64,000 nucleotides of DNA from Antarctobacter heliothermus. Lineage in GTDB: Bacteria; Pseudomonadota; Alphaproteobacteria; Rhodobacterales; Rhodobacteraceae. Positions 27,208 through 36,240 of this stretch are shown one piece after another. The notes under the pieces were generated by a model that worked only from the letters and a program-made list of their open reading frames with translations, made no database searches and was not told the DNA's origin. The stretch's first letter is position 1, and every line of letters starts with the position of its first letter. The stretch lies in assembly GCF_002237555.1 (NCBI RefSeq), contig NZ_CP022540.1, forward strand, positions 806,001 to 870,000, given 5' to 3'. Both the position numbers and the translations under genes were made by a program.

Positions 27208-28193
27208 AGAAATTCCAGGTTGTCGGCATCGGCAACGCCGTCGTCGACGTGATCGCCCGCACCGAAGATGACTTTCTGGCAGACATGGGGATCGAGAAAG
27301 GCATCATGCAACTGATCGAGCGTGACCGCGCCGAACAGCTGTACGGTGCCATGGGCAACCGGGTGCAGACCCCCGGCGGATCGGTCGCCAACACCATCGC
27401 TGGTCTGGGCAACCTCAAGGCGCGCACCGCCTTTATCGGGCGCGTGGCGGATGACGATCTGGGCATCTTTTACGCCTCCGCCATGAGCAATGAGGGCATC
27501 GCCTTTGTGAATGATCCGGTGGCGGGCGGCGAACTGCCTAGCTCGCGCAGCATGATCTTTGTCTCGCCCGATGGCGAACGCTCGATGAACACCTACCTTG
27601 GCATCTCCGCCGAACTCGGCCCCGAAGACGTGTCCGAAGATGTCGCCGGTGAGGCGGAATACCTCTTTCTTGAGGGCTACCTGTTCGACAAGGACAAGGG
27701 CAAAGAGGCGTTCCTCAAGGCCGCGCGCGCCTGCAAGGCCGCTGGCGGCAAGCCCGGCATCGCCATCTCCGACCCGTTCTGCGTCGAACGTCACCGCGAC
27801 GATTTCCTGACCCTGATCGAGAACGAGATGGATTTCGTCATCGGCAATGAGGACGAGATCCGCTCTCTTTATCAAAACGACGATCTGGAGGCCGATCTGC
27901 GCGCCGTGGGTGCAATCTGCCCGCTGGTGGTCTGCACGCGGTCTGGTGACGGCGTAACCATCCTGCACGAGGGCACGCGCATCGACGTCGGCGTCGAAAA
28001 GATCGTGCCAGTCGATGCCACCGGCGCGGGTGACCAGTTCGCTGCCGGTTTCCTCTACGGTCTCGCCACTGGCGCGGACATGGAAAAGGCCGCACGCATG
28101 GGCAGCGCCGCCGCGCGTGAGGTCATCAGCCACATGGGCCCCCGCCCAGAGGCAAACCTGCAGGACCTGTTCCGCGCAGAGGGCCTGCTCTGA
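27204..28193 (+). CDS. PfkB-family carbohydrate kinase (adenosine kinase-like)
   Basis: Ribokinase-fold kinase of 329 residues. The substrate loop is GGSVANTIAGLGNL near residue 57, and the anion-hole and catalytic motif DATGAGDQFAAGFLYG (about 270-285) contains the catalytic Asp. Related rhodobacterial proteins are commonly annotated as adenosine kinase; sugar specificity is not certain. Its ATGA start overlaps the nth stop, and a strong terminator follows 34 bases after its stop. Confidence 0.88.
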   Translation: MKKFQVVGIGNAVVDVIARTEDDFLADMGIEKGIMQLIERDRAEQLYGAMGNRVQTPGGSVANTIAGLGNLKARTAFIGRVADDDLGIFYASAMSNEGIAFVNDPVAGGELPSSRSMIFVSPDGERSMNTYLGISAELGPEDVSEDVAGEAEYLFLEGYLFDKDKGKEAFLKAARACKAAGGKPGIAISDPFCVERHRDDFLTLIENEMDFVIGNEDEIRSLYQNDDLEADLRAVGAICPLVVCTRSGDGVTILHEGTRIDVGVEKIVPVDATGAGDQFAAGFLYGLATGADMEKAARMGSAAAREVISHMGPRPEANLQDLFRAEGLL

Positions 28194-28226
28194 CCCGGAT
28201 AGCAGCCTGATCTGACACCGCTTTTC

Positions 28227-28257
28227 ACCGACCGCCGCGCGGGCGGTCGGTTTTTAT
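28227..28257 (+). terminator. Rho-independent terminator after the nth-pfkB operon
   Basis: ACCGACCGCC (28227-28236) and GGCGGTCGGT (28242-28251) form a 10-bp perfect stem with a 5-base loop, followed by TTTTTATT. Confidence 0.92.
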
Positions 28258-28361
28258 TGTGACGTCATCGCGTTTTCACGCGGCATTCACGCTGTACCCG
28301 TTCCGCTGTTCCCATCCCGACGTTAACCTTTCAATGGGTGATGTCCGGTGTGGAGTGGCTC

Positions 28362-29549
28362 ATGACGCGGTACATCCTTCTTCGCGACCCGACCGGGAAC
28401 TGGCGGCGCTCGCCCGTGCCGCTGGCAGGGGGGATCGCGCCGCAGGACCCGGACGCCCCTGCCGCGCCGGTGGTCGAGACCGCCGATCTGTCGCCGCAAG
28501 AGGTGCGGGATACCATTGATGATCCCACCTTGCTGACGCTCCAGCCCGCGATGTGTACCCGTTTGATCGCGCCAGAGCCGATGGATGAACTGCGCTCTGC
28601 CGACGCCGTACCCGGCTGGGGTCTGCGCGCCATCGGCGCGGACTGGACACCGTCCAGCGGTGCGGGCGTGCGGGTTGCCCTGCTGGACACCGGCATTGAC
28701 GCGCACCACCCGGTTTTTTCCGGGATCGACGTCACGGCACAGGACTTTGCCGGGACCGGTATTGCCGATGCCAATGGCCACGGCACCCACGTCGCGGCCA
28801 CTGTGCTCGGCCGCGATCTGGGCGGCACGCGGGTCGGCGTCGCCCGCGGTGTCACCGACCTTTTGGTCGCCAAGGCGCTGGCCGACAATGGCCGTGGCCG
28901 GTCCGAGGATTTCTTTCAGGCGATGCTTTGGGCGCTCCGGTCCAAGGCCGACATCATCGGTTTTGCACTGGCTTTCGATGTGCCCGGCCAGATTGATGCA
29001 CTGACTGAAGAGGGCTATCCCACCGCGCTGGCCACATTGGCCGCCGTCCACGCCTATCGCGGCAACCTGCGGATCTGCGAAGTATTGTTGCAGATGATCG
29101 CGGGCGATCAGGCCCCCTTGCTGCTGGGCGCGGTGGGCAACGACTGCCTGCGCACCATCACGCCAGAGTTTGAAACCGGCCCGTCGGCCCCGGCGGCGGC
29201 GGCGGGTGTGCTGGCAATTGGCGCTTGTGGTCCGGATGAGGCCGGGTTGTCACCCGCCCCCTTTTCCAACGTTGGCGCGGCGCTACTGGCCCCCGGTGCG
29301 GGAATCATCTCCGCCGGTCTGGGCGGCGGTCTGCGCACCCTCAACGGCACCTCCATGGCGCTGGCCCATGCGGTGGGGATTGCCGCGCTCTGGGTCGAGC
29401 AGATGCGCAAGGAGGACACGCCTGTGACCGCACAGACGCTGGCCGCCAAACTGATCGGCACGGCCACCCGCGCGCCCCTTGGCCCGCGCGCATCCAGTGT
29501 CGAGTGCGGACACGGCTTGGTGCAGGCCCCGAAAGGGGCGCTGGAGTAA
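28362..29549 (+). CDS. Subtilisin-like (S8) serine protease without signal peptide
   Basis: Protein of 395 residues with a complete S8 triad: D109 (ALLDTGIDA), H140 (NGHGTHVA) and S331 (NGTSMALAH). The first 85 residues resemble no known inhibitor propeptide. The N-terminus (MTRYILLRDPTGNWRRSP) is not a signal sequence, so the enzyme is apparently cytoplasmic or exported by an unusual route. The ATG at 28362 has GGAG seven bases upstream; the frame also opens at GTG 28338. It ends three bases before the convergent polA stop. A partner gene that might be its substrate is not obvious nearby. Confidence 0.85.
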   Translation: MTRYILLRDPTGNWRRSPVPLAGGIAPQDPDAPAAPVVETADLSPQEVRDTIDDPTLLTLQPAMCTRLIAPEPMDELRSADAVPGWGLRAIGADWTPSSGAGVRVALLDTGIDAHHPVFSGIDVTAQDFAGTGIADANGHGTHVAATVLGRDLGGTRVGVARGVTDLLVAKALADNGRGRSEDFFQAMLWALRSKADIIGFALAFDVPGQIDALTEEGYPTALATLAAVHAYRGNLRICEVLLQMIAGDQAPLLLGAVGNDCLRTITPEFETGPSAPAAAAGVLAIGACGPDEAGLSPAPFSNVGAALLAPGAGIISAGLGGGLRTLNGTSMALAHAVGIAALWVEQMRKEDTPVTAQTLAAKLIGTATRAPLGPRASSVECGHGLVQAPKGALE

Positions 29550-29552
29550 CGC

Positions 29553-32360
29553 CTAGTGCGCCTCGGCCCAGTTGGCGCCCTGACCCGCATCCACCACCAA
29601 CGGCACGTCCAGCTTTAGCACCGGATCACAGGCGTTTTCCATGATCCCGCGCGCGACGCCGATCAGATCGTCCACCGCGCCTTCCTCGACCTCGAACAGC
29701 AGTTCGTCGTGGACCTGCAACAGCATCTTGGCGGGCAGCCCCTTGATGGCATCGGGCATCCGGATCATCGCGCGCCGGATGATATCCGCCGCCGTCCCCT
29801 GAATCGGCGCGTTGATCGCGGCCCGCTTGGCAAAGCCCGCACGCGGCCCCTTGGCGGCAATCTCGGGCGTGTGGATCTGCCGCCCGAACAGCGTCTCCAC
29901 CCGCTTGTGCTCCTTGGCGAATTCCACCGTGGCATCCATATAGGCGCGGATACCGGGGAAACGCTCAAAGTACCGGTCGATGAACCCTTGCGCCTCGGCC
30001 CGCGGAATCCGCAAATTCCGCGCCAGACCAAAGCCGGAAATCCCGTAAATCACGCCAAAGTTGATCGCCTTGGCCTGCCGCCGGATATCCGGCGTCATCT
30101 CGTCCAGCGGCACGTTGAACATCTCGGACGCTGTCATCGCGTGGATGTCCTGCCCCTCGCGGAACGCCTGTTTCAGCGCGTCAATCTCGGCCATCTGCGC
30201 CAGAATCCGCAACTCGATCTGGCTGTAGTCCAGCGACACCAGCACATGCCCCTCGGGCGCGATAAACGCCGTTCGGATGCGCCGCCCCTCCTCAGATCGC
30301 ACTGGGATGTTCTGCAAATTCGGATCGGTCGACGCCAGACGCCCGGTGTTGGCGCCGGTCTGGACATAGGACGTATGCACCCGCCCGGTGTCCGGGTTGA
30401 TGTGCTCCTGCAAGGCATCCGTGTAGGTCGATTTCAGCTTGGACAATTGCCGCCAGTCCAGCACCCGGCGCGGCAGTTCATGTTCCGTCGCCAGATCCTC
30501 AAGGATATCCGCGCCGGTGGAATACTTGCCGTTCTTGCCGCGCTTGCCGCCCTCTAGGCTCATCTTGTCGAACAGGATTTCGCCCAATTGCGCGGGCGAG
30601 CCGACGTTGAACTTTTCCCCCGCCAGCTCGTGAATCTCTTCCTCCAGCTGCACCATCTTCTGAGCGAAAGCGTTGGACATGCTGTTCAGCACATCGCGAT
30701 CCACCTTGATACCGGTCATTTCCATCTGCGCCAACACCGGCACCAGCGGGCGCTCCAGCCCCTCATACACCCGCGTCACGCGGGCGACATGCAGTTGCGG
30801 CTTGAACACCCGCGCCAGCCGCAGTGTCACATCCGCATCCTCGGCCGCATAGCGCGTCGCCTTGTCGATGGGCACCAGATCAAAGGTGATCTGGCTTTTG
30901 CCGCTGCCAATGATCTCTTTGATCGGGATCGGCGTGTGCGACAGATAGCGTTCTGCCAGCGCGTCCATCCCGTGATTGTGCAGGCCGGAATTCATCGCGT
31001 AGGACATCAGCATTGTGTCATCAATCGGCGCAATCTGAACCCCGTACCGCGCCATGACCTTGGCGTCGTACTTCATGTTCTGGCCGATTTTCATCACCGC
31101 CGGGTCTTCCAGCAGCGGCTTGAGCGCGGCAAGCGCCTGCTCCAGCGGAATCTGCCCCTCGGCCAGTTCATCCGACCCAAACAGCCCCTCACCGGATTCG
31201 GCCCGGTGGATCAGCGGGATGTAACAGGCGGAACCGGGATCAATACACAGCGAAATCCCCACCAGATCGCAGGTCATCTCATTCAGGCCCGTCGTTTCGG
31301 TGTCGAACGCCACGGTGCCGCGCTCATTGGCGCGGTCAATCCAGACCTGCAAAGCCGCCAGATCGCCAACCGTCTCATAGCGGTCGGGGTCGATGGCGGG
31401 CCAATCCGGGTCCTCAGACCGCGGATTTGCCCCCTCCGGCGTGGTGTCGGGCATCACCGGTGCCTCAACGCCCAGACCATCGGCAATCCGCTTGGTCAGG
31501 GTGCGGAACTCCATCTCTGACAGGAACCCCAGCAGGTTCTCCGGCACCGGGTCGCGCACCTCAAGGTCATCCAGCGTAAAGGGCAGGTCCATGCCCTCAT
31601 CCAGTTGCACCAGCTTTTTCGACAGCTCGATCTGTTCGCGCTTTTCGATCAGGGTCTGGCGACGCTTGGGCTGCTTGATCTCTTCGGCCCGGTCCAAGAG
31701 TTCCTCAAGCGATCCGAATTCATTGATCAACAACGCCGCCGTCTTGATCCCGATGCCCGGCGCGCCCGGCACGTTATCGACCGAATCCCCGGCCAAGGCC
31801 TGCACATCCACCACCCGTTCCGGGCCGACGCCAAACTTTTCCATCACCCCTTCGCGGTCGATGCGCTTGTTCTTCATCGGGTCAAGCATTTCCACGCCGT
31901 CGCCGACAAGCTGCATCAGATCCTTGTCCGACGACAGGATCGTCACCCGACCACCCGCCTCACGCGCGCGGCAGGCCAGCGTGGCCATGATGTCGTCGGC
32001 CTCAAAGCCTTCGATCTCTTTGCAGGCGATGTTGAATGCCTCTGTCGCGCGGCGGGTCAGCGGGATCTGCGGGCGCAGATCCTCTGGCATCGCCTCACGG
32101 TTGGCCTTGTACAAATCGTACATGTCGTTGCGAAAGGTGTGGCTGCCCTTGTCAAAGATCACCGCCACATGGGTCGGCGCATCCGGGCCGGTGTTGCCCT
32201 CAACATAGCGGTGCAGCATGTTGCAAAAGCCCGAAACCGCCCCGATGGGCAGCCCGTCGGATTTGCGCGTCAGCGGCGGCAGCGCGTGGAAGGCGCGAAA
32301 GATATAGGCCGATCCGTCGATCAGATGCAGGTGGCATCCCTTGCCGAAAGTGCTGGCCAT
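29553..32360 (-). CDS. polA: DNA polymerase I
   Basis: Repair and Okazaki-fragment polymerase of 935 residues with all three domains. The 5'-3' exonuclease (HLIDGSAYIFRAFHALP to about 290) is intact. The 3'-5' proofreading domain has the DxE motif (VAFDTETTGLNEM). The family A polymerase has motif A (LVSLDYSQIELRIL), motif B (RRQAKAINFGVIYGISGFGL) and motif C (LLQVHDELLFEV). It is convergent with the S8 protease gene, with a three-base gap. The large plus-strand open frames inside it are codon-bias shadows. Confidence 0.98.
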   Translation of the reverse strand: MASTFGKGCHLHLIDGSAYIFRAFHALPPLTRKSDGLPIGAVSGFCNMLHRYVEGNTGPDAPTHVAVIFDKGSHTFRNDMYDLYKANREAMPEDLRPQIPLTRRATEAFNIACKEIEGFEADDIMATLACRAREAGGRVTILSSDKDLMQLVGDGVEMLDPMKNKRIDREGVMEKFGVGPERVVDVQALAGDSVDNVPGAPGIGIKTAALLINEFGSLEELLDRAEEIKQPKRRQTLIEKREQIELSKKLVQLDEGMDLPFTLDDLEVRDPVPENLLGFLSEMEFRTLTKRIADGLGVEAPVMPDTTPEGANPRSEDPDWPAIDPDRYETVGDLAALQVWIDRANERGTVAFDTETTGLNEMTCDLVGISLCIDPGSACYIPLIHRAESGEGLFGSDELAEGQIPLEQALAALKPLLEDPAVMKIGQNMKYDAKVMARYGVQIAPIDDTMLMSYAMNSGLHNHGMDALAERYLSHTPIPIKEIIGSGKSQITFDLVPIDKATRYAAEDADVTLRLARVFKPQLHVARVTRVYEGLERPLVPVLAQMEMTGIKVDRDVLNSMSNAFAQKMVQLEEEIHELAGEKFNVGSPAQLGEILFDKMSLEGGKRGKNGKYSTGADILEDLATEHELPRRVLDWRQLSKLKSTYTDALQEHINPDTGRVHTSYVQTGANTGRLASTDPNLQNIPVRSEEGRRIRTAFIAPEGHVLVSLDYSQIELRILAQMAEIDALKQAFREGQDIHAMTASEMFNVPLDEMTPDIRRQAKAINFGVIYGISGFGLARNLRIPRAEAQGFIDRYFERFPGIRAYMDATVEFAKEHKRVETLFGRQIHTPEIAAKGPRAGFAKRAAINAPIQGTAADIIRRAMIRMPDAIKGLPAKMLLQVHDELLFEVEEGAVDDLIGVARGIMENACDPVLKLDVPLVVDAGQGANWAEAH

Positions 32361-32498
32361 CTCCGGCCCCCCTCATGTCGCGATGTTTTCCCAGATGTGC
32401 CATGAACAGCGACGGGGTGCCAGCCGCCGAATGTGCCGCCCGCAAGGATACCCGGCCAAAGCCGGTGCAAAGCGGTTTGCAAGCGCGCTTGCCCCCGG

Positions 32499-33200
32499 TC
32501 AGTTCGCCGCCACCACGACGCCCGGCATGGCAGCGCACAAAAACACCGCCACGAAAAAGACGATAGAGGCGGCAACCACCATGGAATGCCAGATCGTGTT
32601 GTGAAACCGCAGCCGCGAGGCCAGCAAAAAGGGCGTCCCGGCGGAATACAGCACCCCGCCCACCACCATCAGCACGATCACCGACAATGGCAGCGCCCCC
32701 ATCAGGTCGCGCCCCCCGATCACCACGGCCCATCCCGAGGCAAGGCACATGGCCACCGCCACCCCTGTCGGCAAACGCCGGTTGATCAAGGTGACCGCCG
32801 CAGCCCCCGCCGCCGCGCCCCAGATCGCCGTCAACAGGCCCCAACTGGTGCCGGTCAGCAGCGCAAAGGGTGTATAGGTGCCCGCGATTTTCAGATGAAT
32901 GGCCGACATGTCGATCCGCCGGAACAGGTCCGACAGATGCGGCCGCCCGACGTGATTATACAGCAGGGAGGCGGTCAGCATCGCGATCAGCGTCACGCCG
33001 TAGATGGTCACGCCGACAACCCCGGCGGCATCCCCGCGCCAGACCGCCGTCATGGTGATCAGCACCGGCACCGCGCCCAGCGCCAGAACCAGCGCCGCCA
33101 GATGCACGATCTTATCACTGGTCAGTTCCGCCGGGCTATAGTCGCGCGGCGAGGCGGTGATCGGTGCGGATGCGGATGCTGTCTGACTTGGGCTGTTCAT
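32499..33200 (-). CDS. Hemolysin III family (PAQR-like) membrane protein
   Basis: Seven-helix membrane protein of 233 residues. The zinc-site motifs of the HlyIII/PAQR superfamily are present: SLLYNHVGRPHLSDLFRRIDMSA, AGTYTPF, and the C-terminal HNTIWHSMVV. The first 25 residues are Ser/Ala-rich and cytoplasmic. Despite the name, most bacterial members are not known toxins; hydrolase or membrane-homeostasis roles are proposed for relatives. It stands between polA and pirin, all on the minus strand, and a conserved repeat and a hairpin lie in its upstream region. Confidence 0.87.
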   Translation of the reverse strand: MNSPSQTASASAPITASPRDYSPAELTSDKIVHLAALVLALGAVPVLITMTAVWRGDAAGVVGVTIYGVTLIAMLTASLLYNHVGRPHLSDLFRRIDMSAIHLKIAGTYTPFALLTGTSWGLLTAIWGAAAGAAAVTLINRRLPTGVAVAMCLASGWAVVIGGRDLMGALPLSVIVLMVVGGVLYSAGTPFLLASRLRFHNTIWHSMVVAASIVFFVAVFLCAAMPGVVVAAN

Positions 33201-33217
33201 GTCATCACGGTATAGTA

Positions 33218-33242
33218 GCAGGCTGCCATTTCAACAGCCTGC
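33218..33242. promoter_or_regulatory. Inverted repeat upstream of the hemolysin III gene
   Basis: GCAGGCTG (33218-33225) and CAGCCTGC (33235-33242) are perfect 8-base inverted arms separated by 9 bases, 18 bases before the hemolysin III start. It could be an operator or an mRNA hairpin; no regulator is assigned. Confidence 0.4.
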
Positions 33243-33306
33243 CACCGAAGGGTAAGCAAGTCGTGACCACCTGTGCAGAAATGCCGCAACCGGGGCCACA
33301 AAAGTT

Positions 33307-33378
33307 AACGGTAGGTAAAGCCGTCTCTGTAACCCCTTGATTTTGCGAACGTGGACTGCTGTCCACGCGTGGACACCT
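33307..33378 (+). repeat. 72-bp repeat element, copy A
   Basis: The element has four parts. First, a CtrA-like box TTAA-N7-TAAA starting at 33306. Second, the conserved core CGTCTCTGTAACCC, one variable base, then TTGATTTTGCG. Third, nine variable bases. Fourth, TGCTGTCCACGCGTGGACACC, which contains the 16-bp palindrome TGTCCACGCGTGGACA (33361-33376). Copy B at 46781-46852 is in the opposite orientation with 57 of 72 bases identical. Copy A abuts the stop of the pirin gene. Confidence 0.8.
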
Positions 33379-34290
33379 CTAATGGGCGGGCTGAATAAAG
33401 GTGCCGTTGCGCAGGTCTTTCATCGCCTGTTGCAGCTCTTTTTGCGTGTTCATCACGATCGGCCCACGCCATGCCACAGGCTCTTGAATGGGCTTGCCGG
33501 CCACCAAAAGGAACCGCACGCCCTCAGCCCCTGCCGTCACCTTGACCTCATCCCCGTTGCCGAATTTCACCAGCGTCCGGTTGCCGGAAAGGTCACGGAT
33601 GTTCACCTCCTGCCCGCCGAACTCTTTTTCAACACGCACCCCAACGGGGGCCGATGCCTCGGCAAAGCGACCCGCCCCGGCAAACACATAGGCAAAGGCA
33701 TTGGCCCGCGTATCCACCGGCAAAACCTTGGTCACACCGGGGGCCACCGACACGTCCAGATACAAAGGATCGGCGGCGATACCATCCACCGGCCCCCGCT
33801 TGCCCCAGAACCCGCCGGTGATGATCTTCACCCGCGTGCCGTCGTCGTCGATGATCTCAGGGATATCCGCGCCCTGAATGTCCTGATAACGCGGGCCCGT
33901 CATCTTCAACGAAGACGGCAGGTTCGCCCACAGTTGAAAGCCATGCATCTGCCCGGCAGCGTTTCCGCGCGGCATCTCTTGATGCAGGATGCCTGATCCG
34001 GCCGTCATCCACTGAACGGACCCGGCCCCCAACACACCCTCATTGCCCAGAGAGTCGCCGTGGGTAACCTCACCTTCCAGCACATAGGTGATCGTCTCGA
34101 TCCCACGATGCGGATGCCAGGGAAAACCGCGCGCATATTGGGCCGGATCGTCATTGCGGAAATCATCCAGCAACAGAAACGGATCGGTCTCAGCTGTATC
34201 GCCGAAACCAAAAACGCGGTGCAGATGCACACCTGCGCCCTCCATCGTGGGCTGCGCGTGGGACTGTGAAAGAACAGGTCGGAAGGTCAT
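33379..34290 (-). CDS. Pirin family protein
   Basis: Bicupin metalloprotein of 303 residues. The iron-binding residues are H59 and H61 (PWHPHRGIETITYVLEG) with H103 and E105 (GSGILHQEMPRG), as in pirins with quercetinase-type or redox-sensing roles. The C-terminal cupin domain ends FLLVAGKPIQEPVAWRGPIVMNT, a strongly conserved pirin segment. The stop codon lies directly beside repeat copy A. The physiological substrate is not known. Confidence 0.93.
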   Translation of the reverse strand: MTFRPVLSQSHAQPTMEGAGVHLHRVFGFGDTAETDPFLLLDDFRNDDPAQYARGFPWHPHRGIETITYVLEGEVTHGDSLGNEGVLGAGSVQWMTAGSGILHQEMPRGNAAGQMHGFQLWANLPSSLKMTGPRYQDIQGADIPEIIDDDGTRVKIITGGFWGKRGPVDGIAADPLYLDVSVAPGVTKVLPVDTRANAFAYVFAGAGRFAEASAPVGVRVEKEFGGQEVNIRDLSGNRTLVKFGNGDEVKVTAGAEGVRFLLVAGKPIQEPVAWRGPIVMNTQKELQQAMKDLRNGTFIQPAH

Positions 34291-34401
34291 GGCAAACTCC
34301 TGTTAAAGCTTGCCCAAAGATAAAGTGGCAAAGCCCGCCACCCAAGATCCATCCCCGCACAGACATGGTGCGCGCCGTCACAGGATCGACAGGACGGCCC
34401 C

Positions 34402-34581
34402 TCAGACCTTGCCTTCGAATCCCGCCTGAACGTATTTCGCGTCACAATACGGGCATTCGACAAAGCCGGTCTCCAGCGGGATCTGCAACCAGACCCGCGG
34501 ATGCCCAAGGGCCCCGTCGCCGCCGTCACAGGCGATGCGAAAGCTCTCGACAATCTTCGTCTCGGGCGCTTGGGTCGTCAT
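34402..34581 (-). CDS. Zinc-finger domain protein (zf-CHCC, NDUFS6-like)
   Basis: Small protein of 59 residues. The CHCC motif is seen as IACDGGDGALGHPRV (Cys18, His27) and VECPYCDAKYV (Cys43, Cys46), matching the zinc-binding segment of the NDUFS6 subunit family of complex I. It is cytoplasmic and without a signal peptide. The start ATG at 34581 is chosen because it gives the usual family length and beginning; the long upstream frame is spurious. It is divergent from the ABC ATPase by 67 bases. Confidence 0.85.
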   Translation of the reverse strand: MTTQAPETKIVESFRIACDGGDGALGHPRVWLQIPLETGFVECPYCDAKYVQAGFEGKV

Positions 34582-34648
34582 CTGGTTCCCTTTCGAGATG
34601 CACTGGCCTATCTGCCTTATGAACAATGCCGCGAGGGGGAGCAAGACG

Positions 34649-35584
34649 TTGGACAACAGACAGGGCGACGCAGCCATCCGCATCGACGGACTGACCAAGA
34701 CGTACGCAGGCGGCAAGCAGGCGCTGAAAGGCATCGACCTGACCGTGCCCGCGGGATCGGTCTTTGGCCTGCTCGGGCCAAACGGTGCCGGGAAATCCAC
34801 GTTGATCAACATTCTCGCCGGGCTGGTGATCAAGACCAGTGGCAAGGTGGACATCTGGGGCTGGGATCAGGACCGCAACCCACGGCAAAGCCGCGCGTCC
34901 ATCGGCGTCATGCCGCAGGAGCTGAACCTCGACCCGTTCTTTACCCCGCGCGACGCGCTGGAGGTGCAGGCCGGCCTGTATGGCGTGCCCAAGGCGCAGC
35001 GCCGCTCTGACGAGATCCTGGAAATGGTCGGCCTGACCGACAAGGCCGGGGCCTATGCCCGCACGCTGTCCGGCGGGATGCGGCGACGCCTGCTACTAGC
35101 CAAGGCGCTGGTACACAGCCCGCAGGTGCTGGTGCTGGACGAACCCACCGCCGGGGTTGACATCGAATTGCGCCAGATGTTGTGGCAGAACGTCCGCCGC
35201 CTGAACAAGGACCGCGGCATGACCATCATCCTGACCACCCACTACCTCGAAGAGGCCGAGGAAATGTGCGATGAAATCGCCATCATCAACCACGGCCAGA
35301 AAGTAGCGCAGGACAGCACCGTCAACCTGCTCGGTCGTCTTGACGCGCGCACCATGGTGATCAACCCTGAAACCGCACCTGACACCCTGCCAGACGCGCC
35401 GGGAATCGACGCCGAAGAACGCCCCGATGGCAGCCTCGCGCTGACCTATCGCTCAACCCGGACCAGCGCCCAGGATGTGCTTAATGCCGTACAGGCAGCA
35501 GACATCCGCATCCGCGACCTGCGCACAGAAGAACCCGATCTGGAGGATGTCTTTCTCGCGCTGACCCGCAGCACCGCCACCTGA
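34649..35584 (+). CDS. ABC-2 type transporter ATP-binding protein
   Basis: ATPase of 311 residues from the TTG at 34649 (GGGGGAG upstream); an ATG at 34619 would add ten residues. Walker A is GPNGAGKST, the signature is LSGGMRRRLLLAKAL and Walker B is VLVLDEPTAGVD, all intact, with the YadG/DrrA-type C-terminal extension (EEPDLEDVFLALT). Such proteins pair with a membrane permease, usually the next gene, but none follows here. The only ABC-2 permease in the window is at 4.7 kb and is of the KpsM type. Confidence 0.85.
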   Translation: MDNRQGDAAIRIDGLTKTYAGGKQALKGIDLTVPAGSVFGLLGPNGAGKSTLINILAGLVIKTSGKVDIWGWDQDRNPRQSRASIGVMPQELNLDPFFTPRDALEVQAGLYGVPKAQRRSDEILEMVGLTDKAGAYARTLSGGMRRRLLLAKALVHSPQVLVLDEPTAGVDIELRQMLWQNVRRLNKDRGMTIILTTHYLEEAEEMCDEIAIINHGQKVAQDSTVNLLGRLDARTMVINPETAPDTLPDAPGIDAEERPDGSLALTYRSTRTSAQDVLNAVQAADIRIRDLRTEEPDLEDVFLALTRSTAT

Positions 35585-35607
35585 TCGCGAAACACCGAGC
35601 AATCCGA

Positions 35608-35632
35608 TTTCTTCTTGGGTCAAATACCCAAG
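35608..35632 (-). repeat. Dispersed repeat, copy 2
   Basis: On the minus strand it reads GGGTATTTGACCCAAGAAGAAAT, directly after the ABC ATPase stop (26 bases). It is one of five related copies (see 26489). Confidence 0.5.
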
Positions 35633-35654
35633 TATGCCGCCAACCTACGGCACA

Positions 35655-35670
35655 CCCCACCTAAGTGGGG
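35655..35670 (+). terminator. Possible terminator hairpin after the ABC ATPase gene
   Basis: CCCCAC (35655-35660) and GTGGGG (35665-35670) form a tetraloop hairpin between convergent genes. The bases after it (CGTCGCCTTTCC) give only a weak T-run. Confidence 0.4.
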
Positions 35671-35753
35671 CGTCGCCTTTCCACACGCCCCGAACCCGTA
35701 GGCCGCAGGCCGAAGGGTAAGACACCCTGCGCGCCGCAAGGCGCTCTACCAGA

Positions 35754-36122
35754 TCACGCCTTGTCCAGCATCCGGCCCAGTGGGCGGCCCGACAGGATAT
35801 GCACATGCAAGTGCGGCACCTCCTGCACGCCGTTGACGCCGGCGTTGGCGATCAGACGGAAACCGTCCGCCTCCAACCCCTCCATCTTGCAGACCTCGCC
35901 CACGGTACGGGTAAAATCGAGGATCTCGGCGTCCGAGGCATCCTGTGCGAAATGGTCATAGCAGACATAAGGCCCCTTGGGGATCACCAGCACATGCACC
36001 GGCGCCTGCGGATAGATATCACGAAAGGCCAGCGTGTGCTCTGTCTCCAGCACCGTTTTGTTGGGGATATCCCCCGTCAGGATCTTCGCAAAAATGTTCT
36101 CGGGATCGTAGGTATAGGCCAT
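35754..36122 (-). CDS. Histidine triad (HIT) family nucleotide hydrolase
   Basis: HINT-type protein of 122 residues with the histidine triad HLHVHIL (H104, H106, H108). The N-terminal FAKILTGDIPNKTVLETEHTLAF is typical of this branch. These dimers hydrolyse nucleoside phosphoramidates such as AMP-lysine. It is followed 118 bases downstream by the end of the minus-strand GT14 gene. Confidence 0.92.
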   Translation of the reverse strand: MAYTYDPENIFAKILTGDIPNKTVLETEHTLAFRDIYPQAPVHVLVIPKGPYVCYDHFAQDASDAEILDFTRTVGEVCKMEGLEADGFRLIANAGVNGVQEVPHLHVHILSGRPLGRMLDKA

Positions 36123-36240
36123 GCTGCGCCTCTTCAGAGCGGAAAGGTGCCGCGCCCCGCGCGCCGGGGCGGGCTTCGCCCCGTGGCATAGCCGCTACAG
36201 CGCAAAACGCCACAGGATTCGTGCCCTCAGGCGCGGCATT

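Noticed and set aside
29709..32405. Several long plus-strand frames over polA
   Set aside because: All lie antisense to a full-length, motif-complete DNA polymerase I and their translations are low-complexity Arg/His/Pro-rich.
33337..33996. 219-codon plus-strand frame beginning inside repeat copy A
   Set aside because: It is antisense to pirin and its start codon lies within the repeat core.
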